Part shown: positions 44,742 through 53,643 of the stretch, one piece after another
Layout of the letters: each line of letters starts with the position of its first letter
Numbering within the stretch: position 1 is the stretch's first letter
Source: Candidatus Poribacteria bacterium
Lineage (GTDB): Bacteria; Poribacteria; WGA-4E; WGA-3G
Direction: 5' to 3'
Length of the DNA stretch: 64,000 nt
Assembly (NCBI GenBank): GCA_022824265.1
Contig: JAJEAG010000043.1
Span: forward strand, 1 to 64,000
Made by a program: the position numbers and the translations under genes
The notes under the pieces: model-generated
The model's database searches: none
Seen by the model: the letters and a program-made list of their open reading frames with translations, nothing else
Told to the model about the DNA's origin: nothing

Positions 44742-47474
44742 ATGAAATACCGTTTTATCCAGATATCTGTCCAAATCTTCGTTATTTCGTTATGTCTATC
44801 AAGTGTCTATGCAGAAGATTCTGTGCAATGGCACTTACCTGAAGGGGCAACAGCACGGTTAGGTAAAGGTAATATCACAGAAGTTGCTTTTTCTTCTGAT
44901 GGGAATACCCTTGCTGTAGCAACGGACATCGGTATTTGGCTTTATGATGCACATACACATCAAGAACGTGCCTTGATAGGTGCACATACAGAAAGAATTC
45001 AGGACATTGCATTTAGTCCGAATAGAAATATTCTCGCATCGGGGATTGGAAATGAAGTGATTCTGTGGGATGTTATTTCTGGGGCTAAGTTAGAGGTGCT
45101 GTCTAACGATCAATCTGAGCGTGTGTCAAGTGTGGCATTCAGTCCGGATGGAAACACGATTGCAAGTGGTGTACAATGGAGTGAAATAATTTTATGGGAT
45201 GTTACCATTGGAATGCCAAAAACCAAAATCGTTGATTTGCTTAACAATATATCAGATTTAATCTTCACCCCGGATGGAAAAAAACTTATAGGTAGAGGTT
45301 ATGGGAATGCTGTGCAGTTGTTGGATGTTGATTCTGGTAAGTCAACCAAAACACTCAAAGGACATGTTGAGATTGTCTCTGATATTGCCCTCAGTCCGGA
45401 TGGAAAAACACTTGTAACAGGAAGTCATACTGACGAAAAACGACTCATCTTTTGGGATATTAAAAGCGGTACCCCGCGCAAATTCAATAAACCACCTCGC
45501 TTCAGACATGTTTGGAGTGTCGCATTCAGTCCAGTAGAAGGAATGATTGCAACAGGCGGATTAGGTAGGGTATCTTTGATTGATACTGCCACTGGTAAAG
45601 AAGCAGCAACTATAACAGAACATTCAGGACAGGTCATCAGTGTTGCGTATAGTCCTGACGGTGGTACACTTGCAAGTGCAACTGATCACGAAGTGTTTAT
45701 ATGGGATGTAGCGGGAGGACAACCGATAACCACTATTAACATAGGTGAAGATAAGATTGTTTATAGTGTTGCTATAAGTCCAACCCGAGGATCTATTGCA
45801 AGTGGTGGGTATAATAGCAATGTTAATCTATGGGATGCAGTTGTTGGTACTCCTCTATTTACGTTCGTACCGGATACAGGGAGTGTCAATTCTCTTGCAT
45901 TCTCACCAGATGGAAACATACTTGCTGCCGGAACAAGAAATGCTATCCACTTATGGAATGTTGAAATTGATAAAAAAAATGTCTTAGACACCAATAATTT
46001 AGGTATTACCCAGAGTGTTGCATTCAGTCCAGACGGTAAACTGCTTGCATGTGGAGGATCTTTTGGAACAATTATATTGTGGGATGTTTCTACACGTTCA
46101 CGTAAGACTTATCTTAGGGGGATAAACAAGGTAAATAGTATTGTGTTTAGTCCTGATGGGACAATGCTCGCGAGTGGTGGGGGAGGCAAACAAGTAAATA
46201 TATGGGATGTTGCTACTGGTACACAAAAGTCAATATATTCCGCACATGATGACGAGATAAAAAGTGTAGCATTTAGTCCTGATGGGATAACTCTTGTAAG
46301 CGGAGATAGGTTTGGTGAGATCGTATTCAAGAATCTCTCTTCGGATGAAAAAATAAGCATAAGGTCAGGCATCACCTCATTTGAAGATCTATCATACAGT
46401 ACTGATGGGAAAACCATTGCATTAGCCAGTGATGATGGATTACATTTATTGGATGTTAATACTGGAAAAATAATCGCAGGTTTTATTGGACATTTAAACA
46501 GGGTGGCGTGTGTAGAATATAGTCCGCATGGTGGAACATTAGTAAGTGGTGGTTGGGATGGTACTGTGCGTGTTTGGAACAGTGGTGGTGGACAGGTAAG
46601 ACAGTTAACTTCTGGTTTTATTGATTCTGTTTCCAGTGTTGTCTTCAGTCCAGACGGAAAAACACTTGCTACTGTTGGCGGAAGAAAGGCTGTACGTCTA
46701 TGGGATGCAACTACCGGGAAACACAAAGCTGCATTCGGGGATGTGCTAAGTGCACAAAGTGTTGCATTCAGTCCGGATGGGAAAATAATTGCAACGGGAA
46801 ATTTAACACGCAGCATTGAATTGTGGGATGCATCAACAGGAAAACAAATTGCAGAATACAAAGGGCACACGGATAGTCTTGAATGTGTGACGTTTAGTCC
46901 AGATGGAAAAACACTCGCAAGTGCAAGTAGAGATAAAAGTATCATCTTATGGGATATCGCATCTGGACAGCAAGTTGATATATTCTCAGGACATGAGCAA
47001 TGGGTTGAATATGTAGCATTTAGTCCTGATGGTATGAAACTCGCTACCTGTGGGAATGATAATGTGTTTCTGTGGGATATTGCAACTAAACTGAAAACTG
47101 AACTCACAGGACATAATGACGGTGCACAGAGTCTTGCCTTTAGTCCTGATGGGAGCATCCTTGCAGCAGGTGGTTCAGAAGAAATTCTCTTGTGGAATGT
47201 TGAAACTGGTAAAGAAAAAGCAAAGTTAATAGGACACACAGGAAGGGTATTAGACGTGGCATTCAGTCCAGATGGTAAAACATTGGCAAGTAGTGGAAGT
47301 GGAACTGACAAAATGATCTATCTGTGGGATGTGGCAACTGGTAAACAAAAAACGAACTTTAAAGGACATACAGAAGGAGTCAGGAGTGTTGCATTTAGTC
47401 CAGATGGCAAAACTCTGGCAAGTGGTAGTTGGGATGGTATAGCACTTTTATGGGATCTTTCACCTTACCAGTAA
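44742..47474 (+). CDS. large secreted WD40-repeat protein
   Basis: This 910-residue protein has a signal peptide (about 1-24), then about twenty WD40-type repeats (FSPDGKTLASGS, LWDVATGKQ) and ends shortly after the last repeat. No catalytic domain is seen. Twenty blades would make two or three beta-propellers. The N-terminus (PEGATARLGKGN, IGIWLYD) matches that of the 34.6-kb protease, so the two diverged from a common ancestor. The C-terminal repeats are more alike than the N-terminal ones. A binding or scaffold role in the envelope is likely; ligand unknown. Confidence 0.9.
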   Translation: MKYRFIQISVQIFVISLCLSSVYAEDSVQWHLPEGATARLGKGNITEVAFSSDGNTLAVATDIGIWLYDAHTHQERALIGAHTERIQDIAFSPNRNILASGIGNEVILWDVISGAKLEVLSNDQSERVSSVAFSPDGNTIASGVQWSEIILWDVTIGMPKTKIVDLLNNISDLIFTPDGKKLIGRGYGNAVQLLDVDSGKSTKTLKGHVEIVSDIALSPDGKTLVTGSHTDEKRLIFWDIKSGTPRKFNKPPRFRHVWSVAFSPVEGMIATGGLGRVSLIDTATGKEAATITEHSGQVISVAYSPDGGTLASATDHEVFIWDVAGGQPITTINIGEDKIVYSVAISPTRGSIASGGYNSNVNLWDAVVGTPLFTFVPDTGSVNSLAFSPDGNILAAGTRNAIHLWNVEIDKKNVLDTNNLGITQSVAFSPDGKLLACGGSFGTIILWDVSTRSRKTYLRGINKVNSIVFSPDGTMLASGGGGKQVNIWDVATGTQKSIYSAHDDEIKSVAFSPDGITLVSGDRFGEIVFKNLSSDEKISIRSGITSFEDLSYSTDGKTIALASDDGLHLLDVNTGKIIAGFIGHLNRVACVEYSPHGGTLVSGGWDGTVRVWNSGGGQVRQLTSGFIDSVSSVVFSPDGKTLATVGGRKAVRLWDATTGKHKAAFGDVLSAQSVAFSPDGKIIATGNLTRSIELWDASTGKQIAEYKGHTDSLECVTFSPDGKTLASASRDKSIILWDIASGQQVDIFSGHEQWVEYVAFSPDGMKLATCGNDNVFLWDIATKLKTELTGHNDGAQSLAFSPDGSILAAGGSEEILLWNVETGKEKAKLIGHTGRVLDVAFSPDGKTLASSGSGTDKMIYLWDVATGKQKTNFKGHTEGVRSVAFSPDGKTLASGSWDGIALLWDLSPYQ

Positions 47475-47676
47475 TTCAATTAAACGCTGAAACCTTATTG
47501 TAAGTCAGCATCTATAAATTTAATAAATTGTTCAAATTATGGACACTGCTGTTCAAAATGTGACATAATATTCATCTCTTGACTATGAAATACCTATTGT
47601 ACCGCAACTTAGAAAACAGATTAATATTGGCATAGTACTTGCTATCACATTAGTATTATATTGAGAGGAGAGAAAA

Positions 47677-48807
47677 ATGAAACTGAAAAACATAGTCGGG
47701 GTAATTCTCATCTTAATGATGGTCAGTATTACCCTACACATCAGTGCAGACTCACATAAAGTGAAAAATGTGTCAAAATACCATGAATTAAACAAACGCG
47801 TCATCACAAGTATAGACAAAGGATTAGAATGGCTAAAGACACAGCAAGGAGATGACGGTTTGTTTGAAATTGCACCAGGTGAGGGACATCCTGGCATAAC
47901 TGCACTTGCAATAACCGCATTTTTACGGCATCCGCAGAAAAAGTACTCAGACGAAAAGAATCCTTTTATACAAAAGGCAATTGACAGATTAATAGCAATG
48001 CAGCAGGAAAACGGTGCTATTTATGATGAAAGTAAACAACCTGCACTACCTAACTATACCACTGCTATTTCGGTAATGGCACTCTCTTCAACTGAAAATC
48101 CGAAGAAATATGAAAAAGTTATCAAAAAAGCACAAGGATTTTTGAAGAGTCTTCAAATTCAAGATGAAGAAAGCGTCTATTACGGTGGAATCGGTTACGG
48201 TAGTCGCGAATCTGTACATGATCTTTCTAACCTAAACCTTGCTATACAAGCGTTAAAAGATAGCGGTTCTGATGATGATGAAGTCTGGAACAAAGCGATA
48301 AAATTCCTTGAACGCACACAAAACCGCAGTGAAAGCAATGACCAACCTTGGTCTGGCAACGATGGTGGTTTTATATATTCTCCTGATGGTGAAAGCAAGG
48401 CTGGTACAGACGAAGCGGGAAGTCCACGTTCTTATGCCAGTATGACCTATGCTGGATTGTTGAGTTTCATTTACGCAAATGTGGATAAGAATGACGACCG
48501 TGTGAAAGCTGCTGTCCAGTGGATTGGAAAACACTTTACCGTAGAAGAAAACTACGGCATGGGTGCGCAAGGTCTATACTACAATTATCACACTATGGCG
48601 AAAGCCTTGCGTCTATATGGACAGGATACCATTACAGACGCAAAGGGTGTTTCACACGACTGGTACGAAGAACTTGCTGAAAAATTGATTGATGTTCAGC
48701 AGCAAAACGGATCGTGGATGAATGAAAACAGTCGCTGGATGGAAGCACTCCCCGTATTAGCAACCAGTTACGCAATTCTCTCTCTTGATACAGCCTATCC
48801 TAAATAA
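47677..48807 (+). CDS. prenyltransferase/squalene-cyclase-repeat protein
   Basis: This 376-residue secreted protein has a signal peptide to about residue 25. An alpha-alpha barrel of prenyltransferase/squalene-oxidase repeats follows (GLEWLKTQQGDDGLFE, NYTTAISVMAL, GIGYGSRESVHDLSNLNLA, WSGNDGGFIYSPDGES). The acidic DxDD motif of class II cyclases is not evident, so enzyme activity is doubtful. Such periplasmic repeat proteins are common in planctomycete-like bacteria. GAGAGGAG precedes the ATG. An intrinsic terminator follows. Confidence 0.88.
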   Translation: MKLKNIVGVILILMMVSITLHISADSHKVKNVSKYHELNKRVITSIDKGLEWLKTQQGDDGLFEIAPGEGHPGITALAITAFLRHPQKKYSDEKNPFIQKAIDRLIAMQQENGAIYDESKQPALPNYTTAISVMALSSTENPKKYEKVIKKAQGFLKSLQIQDEESVYYGGIGYGSRESVHDLSNLNLAIQALKDSGSDDDEVWNKAIKFLERTQNRSESNDQPWSGNDGGFIYSPDGESKAGTDEAGSPRSYASMTYAGLLSFIYANVDKNDDRVKAAVQWIGKHFTVEENYGMGAQGLYYNYHTMAKALRLYGQDTITDAKGVSHDWYEELAEKLIDVQQQNGSWMNENSRWMEALPVLATSYAILSLDTAYPK

Positions 48808-48829
48808 TACTAAACCTAACTCACCTCAT

Positions 48830-48856
48830 AAGGCGGATTCCTATATCCGCCTTTTT
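48830..48856 (+). terminator. intrinsic terminator
   Basis: AAGGCGGAT (48830-48838) pairs with ATCCGCCTT (48845-48853) across a 6-nt loop and is followed by a T5 run. It closes the prenyltransferase-repeat gene. Confidence 0.9.
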
Positions 48857-48966
48857 CATTTCTATTATTCCATCCATAGTACCTTCATTTGACTAAACTA
48901 ATTCTTCTTAATAACGTTTAATTCATATTTTTTTGCGTAATGATGTACGAAAGTTGAGAAGGTGAT

Positions 48967-50268
48967 ATGAGTTTAATTGATGGTATTTCAATAGGGTTTG
49001 CTGCAATGCGTGCAAACAAAATGCGTTCCCTATTGACAATGCTTGGAATAATCATCGGAATTGCATCTGTGCTTGCAATGATAGCAATCGGCGATGGTGC
49101 TAAAGAGGTTGTTCTGCAAGATGCACAGAAACTTGGTGGCGCGAACCAGTTTACAATATATCGTAGGTCGTCAGAAAAACTTGGAAAACATCGAATCCCA
49201 ATTCGAACTAAGGAATACCTAAATTATGGAGATGTATTGGCTATTGAAGCAGATTGTCCCGCAGTGTCTGAAGTGACTCCACGTATTAGGGATTGGAAAG
49301 GTGTACTAATGCAGGCAGAGGGAGGTGGTGAAACACGCGCGGGCTATAACGGTGTAGATCCATCCTTTATGACTGCTATGGATTGGAAACTTTATGAGGG
49401 AAGGTTTATTACCGATGAAGATGTGAAAAATGCCACCAGAATATGTGTGCTTGGACAGGAAGTAGCAACTGATCTATTCGGAAGTAGATCTCCACTTGGT
49501 AAGGAAATAAAAATCGCAAGGAAAGTAAAATATTACGATCATAGCGGAAAGAGGCGAAGTCGACGAATAACTGATCGGTTTACTGTTGTAGGTACAATGA
49601 TGCCAAGAGGAAGAAGTTTGCGTTTCGGATGGAGTTTTGATGCAATGGCGTTTTTCCCAATATCAACTATACAAGAACGGTTCACAGGTAATGATCGAAT
49701 TCAAGAGATTGTCGTCTATGCAAATAACGTTAATGTTGTCCCACAAGCCGTACGGGAAGTAAAAGAAGTAATTAGAAGTCGGCACAACGGTGAAGATAAA
49801 TTTGTCAAATTCTATGAGATGCGGAAAGGTATACGTCAACTTGAAAAAATAAGTAAAATGATAAAAATTGCACTTGGTAGCATTGCCGGTTTTTCGCTCC
49901 TTGTTGGTGGAATCGGTATAATGAATATGATGTTAGTAGCTGTTACTGAACGCACACGTGAGATTGGGTTACGGAAAGCACTCGGTGCCAAACCATTTGA
50001 CATAATGATACAATTTCTGATAGAGTCTGTTGCAATGTGTGCTGTAGGTGGCATAATAGGAATTTGTTTAGGAATATTTATTGGTGAAGGCATGTCAGTT
50101 CTTGCGGTGAAAATTGCAAAAATTGTTCCTGAATGGCCATCAGTTATCTCCACTCAGTGGGTTTTGTTTTCGGTTTTATTTTCTGCTGCAATTGGTATAT
50201 CTTTCGGATTATATCCAGCAATAAAAGCCTCAATGTTGTCGCCTATAGAGGCATTGCGAAAAGAGTGA
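48967..50268 (+). CDS. MacB-type ABC permease, paralogue 1
   Basis: This 433-residue FtsX-superfamily permease has a first TM segment after LRSLLTMLGIIIGIASVLAM, a large extracytoplasmic domain (about 60-280) and three C-terminal TM segments with GSIAGFSLLVGGIGIMNMML and REIGLRKALGAK. It ends LYPAIKASMLSPIEALR. It lacks an ATPase domain and depends on a separate ATPase, perhaps that at 61.3 kb. It is very similar to the permeases at 50.4 and 53.6 kb and less so to that at 55.0 kb. It likely exports amphiphilic molecules or lipoproteins from the inner membrane. Confidence 0.93.
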   Translation: MSLIDGISIGFAAMRANKMRSLLTMLGIIIGIASVLAMIAIGDGAKEVVLQDAQKLGGANQFTIYRRSSEKLGKHRIPIRTKEYLNYGDVLAIEADCPAVSEVTPRIRDWKGVLMQAEGGGETRAGYNGVDPSFMTAMDWKLYEGRFITDEDVKNATRICVLGQEVATDLFGSRSPLGKEIKIARKVKYYDHSGKRRSRRITDRFTVVGTMMPRGRSLRFGWSFDAMAFFPISTIQERFTGNDRIQEIVVYANNVNVVPQAVREVKEVIRSRHNGEDKFVKFYEMRKGIRQLEKISKMIKIALGSIAGFSLLVGGIGIMNMMLVAVTERTREIGLRKALGAKPFDIMIQFLIESVAMCAVGGIIGICLGIFIGEGMSVLAVKIAKIVPEWPSVISTQWVLFSVLFSAAIGISFGLYPAIKASMLSPIEALRKE

Positions 50269-50359
50269 TAGCGATCATTAGCAAACATTTGAAAGCAAAT
50301 CATATACAAATTGGATCAATTAAACACAGAAATATTCTCAAGCTAAATGGAGAGATGAT

Positions 50360-51661
50360 ATGCGTCTGTTAGAAGGTATATCTGTTGGTATTACCGCAAT
50401 TCGCTCAAACAAAATGCGCTCGTTACTTACGATGCTTGGTATTATCATTGGTGTTGCTTCAGTTCTGGCAATGATTTCTATCGGAGATGGAGCTAAAGAA
50501 ATAGTACTGCGGGATGCTCAAAAACTGGGTGGGGCAAATCAATTCACCATTTACCGCACTTGGTATAAAAGGGTTGGTACAAGTTGGAGAAGAATTCGTA
50601 GTAATGAGTATATGAAATTTGGTGATGCAATTGCAATTGCAGCGGAGTGTCCGTCTGTTATTGCTGTTACACCGAGAATTCCTGAATGGAGGGGTGCGTT
50701 AATTCAAGCATCTAAAGGAAGAGAAACCCGTGCTGGATATAATGGTGTAGACGCAACATATCATACTGCTATGGATTGGAAACTTAAAGAAGGACGATTT
50801 ATTTCTGACGAAGATGTTGAAAATGCAGCATCAATCTGTGTGTTAGGAGATGAATTGGCAATGGAATTATTCGGAGAAAAATCTCCTATTGGACAAGAAA
50901 TAAAAATCGCCAGAGGAAGTGGACGGTATGACCGTTACGGACGCAGAGACAGTAAACGTTACACAGAACGGTTCACAATTGTAGGCACTATGATGCCGAG
51001 AGGTAGAAGTCTCCGATTCGGTTGGAGTTATGATAGGCTTATCTTTATGCCGTTAACAACAACTCAAGAAAGGTTTACTGGTAATGATAGGGTTCAAGAT
51101 ATTGTCGTATATGCAAAAACCGTTGAAGATGTTCCGAAAGCAATAGAAGAGGTAAAAGCGGTGATACGTAAACGGCACAGAAACCAAGATGACTTCATCA
51201 ATATTTTTGATATGCGTGAAGGTATGGCACAGTTGGAGAAAATTAGTAAAGTCATCAAGATAGCGTTGGGCAGCATCGCTGGTTTCTCACTGCTTGTTGG
51301 TGGTATCGGGATCATGAATATGATGCTTGTTGCTGTCAGTGAGCGGACTCGTGAGATTGGTCTACGAAAGGCACTCGGAGCGAAAAGGCTTGACATCCTA
51401 ACACAGTTTTTAATGGAAGCGGTTGTGCTGTGTAGTGTAGGAGGACTGTTGGGTATTGGTTTGGGTATTTTCGCTGGACAAGGTATGGCACTTCTCGCTG
51501 TCAAAATCGCAAAAGTTGTACCTGAATGGCCATCGGTGGTTTCAACACAATGGGTCTTAATTTCAATATCGTTCTCAGCATTAATTGGTATTTCATTTGG
51601 GTTGTATCCTGCAATCAAAGCATCTGCACTCTCTCCTATTGAAGCACTTCGCACAGAATAA
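50360..51661 (+). CDS. MacB-type ABC permease, paralogue 2
   Basis: This 433-residue paralogue has the same layout: MRSLLTMLGIIIGVASVLA, periplasmic domain with GRFISDEDVENAA and RGRSLRFGW, then three C-terminal TM segments and LYPAIKASALSPIEALRTE. GGAG lies 7 nt before the ATG. Spacing of 91 nt from paralogue 1 suggests cotranscription. Its stop lies 2 nt from the end of the convergent Gp37/Gp68 gene, leaving no room for a terminator. Confidence 0.93.
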   Translation: MRLLEGISVGITAIRSNKMRSLLTMLGIIIGVASVLAMISIGDGAKEIVLRDAQKLGGANQFTIYRTWYKRVGTSWRRIRSNEYMKFGDAIAIAAECPSVIAVTPRIPEWRGALIQASKGRETRAGYNGVDATYHTAMDWKLKEGRFISDEDVENAASICVLGDELAMELFGEKSPIGQEIKIARGSGRYDRYGRRDSKRYTERFTIVGTMMPRGRSLRFGWSYDRLIFMPLTTTQERFTGNDRVQDIVVYAKTVEDVPKAIEEVKAVIRKRHRNQDDFINIFDMREGMAQLEKISKVIKIALGSIAGFSLLVGGIGIMNMMLVAVSERTREIGLRKALGAKRLDILTQFLMEAVVLCSVGGLLGIGLGIFAGQGMALLAVKIAKVVPEWPSVVSTQWVLISISFSALIGISFGLYPAIKASALSPIEALRTE

Positions 51662-51663
51662 TT

Positions 51664-52404
51664 TTATCTTGGCATTTCATCATAAGTTCGTCCATCCAAC
51701 TCTCTACCAGTTTTTGATTTACGTGTTCCACCCCATTGCTTAAAGAAAAAGAGTACATCCTCTTCTACACACTGATTCTTAATGTCTACAACCCATTCTT
51801 TCTTCATCTCGCGGGCACCAGGACCAGATTCACCACCCACAATAACCCAATCTATACCGTTTAAATCTATACCCTTAAGTGGACCGAGCAACGGTTCAAG
51901 AGATAGAAATTTTATATGTGCTCCAGTCTTACGGAGATTATTGATACGATCAAGAACACGACTGTCTTCAACACTAACACCCATCCATACATTTGAAGGC
52001 CACGGTAATTCTGGACTGAATTCCAATAATCGAGATGCCCGCTTCGTCAATACTTGGAATTTGTGCCAATGTGCCTTTTCCATTACAGTAAAGACATCTT
52101 TTATATAATCAAAGTCAATCTTCTCGTGAAACAGATCACTCATAGAATTGACAAAAATTCGACGAGGTTTTTTCCATTTTAGTGGTTCATTTAACAGTGA
52201 TGGCACGGGGACGACAACCCGTGTCCACTGTGGTCCTGTCTTCGTGTTTCTTGCTAAACCTTCATAAGCCAATCCCTTACCAGAAAAACGTGCTGCAATC
52301 CGTTCTGCATAACAGAAACGACAGCCTTCTGAAACGCGTGTACATCCTCGTACAGGATTCCATGTAGATTCTGTCCACTCAATACTTGAGGAAATAGTTG
52401 CCAT
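51664..52404 (-). CDS. phage Gp37/Gp68 family (DUF5131) three-Cys protein
   Basis: This 246-residue protein has the family N-terminus EWTESTWNPVRGCTRVSEGC, whose three cysteines (C-x6-C-x2-C) could ligate a metal or cluster, and the following CYAERIAARF. Later family blocks are RRIFVNSMSDLFHE, NVWMGVSVEDSRVLDRI, LEPLLGP and IVGGESGPGAR. The family is related in motif to radical-SAM proteins but with a different Cys spacing. No activity is established. It lies 20 nt downstream of tcmP on the same strand and is the typical partner of TcmP. Confidence 0.92.
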   Translation of the reverse strand: MATISSSIEWTESTWNPVRGCTRVSEGCRFCYAERIAARFSGKGLAYEGLARNTKTGPQWTRVVVPVPSLLNEPLKWKKPRRIFVNSMSDLFHEKIDFDYIKDVFTVMEKAHWHKFQVLTKRASRLLEFSPELPWPSNVWMGVSVEDSRVLDRINNLRKTGAHIKFLSLEPLLGPLKGIDLNGIDWVIVGGESGPGAREMKKEWVVDIKNQCVEEDVLFFFKQWGGTRKSKTGRELDGRTYDEMPR

Positions 52405-52424
52405 TTGTTACTCCATCTGGAATA

Positions 52425-53333
52425 TTAGTCCCTTTGTACTGGTAAGTATCCACGTTGTAACTCTTTAAAAAGAATGTCCTCTGCAATTTTAACTGCAATA
52501 GGGGCACCTTTTGGATGTCCAGCAGCAAAACACAAAAGATATAAGGGGACATTTTTTGAATTCCTTAAAGCAAGAGGATTTGTTGCTACTTTAGTAAATA
52601 TTGTTTGTAATCTCCCCATAAAATAGCGTTCAATTTCCGTAAAAATGCTACCTATTTTTTCCCAATTTTCATTTTCACCAAATAGTGAATGTTCATATAT
52701 AAGATTGTAGAATACATCATACCAACTATCCTCACCAAAAAAACGGTTTAGTTTGTTACGAATCGACTGGCGTATATCACCATTTCTTTTTAGTAACCGA
52801 TTAACAGTGCCAATTGGGAAGAGTAACCATATATCAATCGCTTTTGTGTGAGCAATTAATTCAATTGTACTCCATTCTACCTGCATACCAAAAGGATCGA
52901 GAAAAACTAAAGCCCGATGCTTATTCCAATTCTTGTGACAGACATCTGTAAAATAAACATTGGCATCTATATGTTTACATTCAATATTGTATTCAGTGAA
53001 TTCTTGTGTAAGTTTTTGCAATTCAAAGTAATTATCCTGATCTTCTTCAATAAAAATATATTTCTTGAACGGAGGTTGGACTTCCAAAGCATTACGAACT
53101 GAACCTTGTCGAAAGTTGACTACTTCCTGAGAGTCAAGTTCTGGAAACATTATCTCGTTAGTATTTTCATCAAGCATAACCTTACGATAACCTGTTCCAG
53201 CAAAGGCATCTATATATGCAAAATTAAATGGTTGATTATTCATAATTTTTGTGTAGGCACTTAGATACTTGCTAACACAGTCCAACTTTTGTTCTGTCCA
53301 GTCTCCCCCAAATTGTTGACCTAAAGTATTCAT
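52425..53333 (-). CDS. tcmP: three-Cys-motif partner protein TcmP
   Basis: This 302-residue protein of the TcmP family has the hallmark start QFGGDWTEQKLDCVSKYLSA. A Rossmann/methyltransferase-like strand YIDAFAGTGYR follows, then FIEEDQDNYFELQKL, ALVFLDPFGMQVEWSTIE and a helical C-terminus. The GxG-type loop suggests nucleotide or SAM binding. It is so named because it neighbours three-Cys proteins such as Gp37/Gp68, as here (next gene, 20 nt). Function is unknown; mobile-island occurrence hints at defence or DNA/RNA modification. Its AT-rich upstream region separates it from permease 3. Confidence 0.92.
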   Translation of the reverse strand: MNTLGQQFGGDWTEQKLDCVSKYLSAYTKIMNNQPFNFAYIDAFAGTGYRKVMLDENTNEIMFPELDSQEVVNFRQGSVRNALEVQPPFKKYIFIEEDQDNYFELQKLTQEFTEYNIECKHIDANVYFTDVCHKNWNKHRALVFLDPFGMQVEWSTIELIAHTKAIDIWLLFPIGTVNRLLKRNGDIRQSIRNKLNRFFGEDSWYDVFYNLIYEHSLFGENENWEKIGSIFTEIERYFMGRLQTIFTKVATNPLALRNSKNVPLYLLCFAAGHPKGAPIAVKIAEDILFKELQRGYLPVQRD

Positions 53334-53643
53334 TCCACCCTCAATTAAGTTAAAGAAATTATCACTATTTTATATTATACCAATTTTCTATCAGTATTGT
53401 CAAATAAGTTTATGTAGATAATCAATCGCAAGTAATTTCCAATAAACCAGTTTCCATAAAACACGTCATAATAGTCATAATAATATATATTGTCTTCAGC
53501 ACTACTTCTGTAACCTACTCACTATATGATATGTTATAGACGCTACAGAGTTTATTAGTCAATTATACGAACTTTTCCGATATTTTCCTGTCTAAATTAC
53601 TAAGCATAAAAGTATCAACAATTTATAGTCTTGGAGACAAGAA
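53334..53643. other. AT-rich intergenic region
   Basis: This 310-bp gap between divergent tcmP (minus) and permease 3 (plus) is markedly AT-rich. I see no open reading frame worth calling, no clear promoter pair and no inverted repeats. It presumably holds the promoters of both genes. Confidence 0.5.

Noticed and set aside
46109-47311. 400-residue open frame on the minus strand inside the WD40 gene
   Set aside because: It mirrors the repeats of the plus-strand WD40 gene: the antisense of a repeated in-frame codon pattern gives a long stop-free frame. It has no SD, and its repeats are the complement of the FSPDG words.
51094-51654. 186-residue minus-strand frame inside permease 2
   Set aside because: The same frame appears at the equivalent place in the other permease copies, as expected for a shadow of conserved coding sequence.
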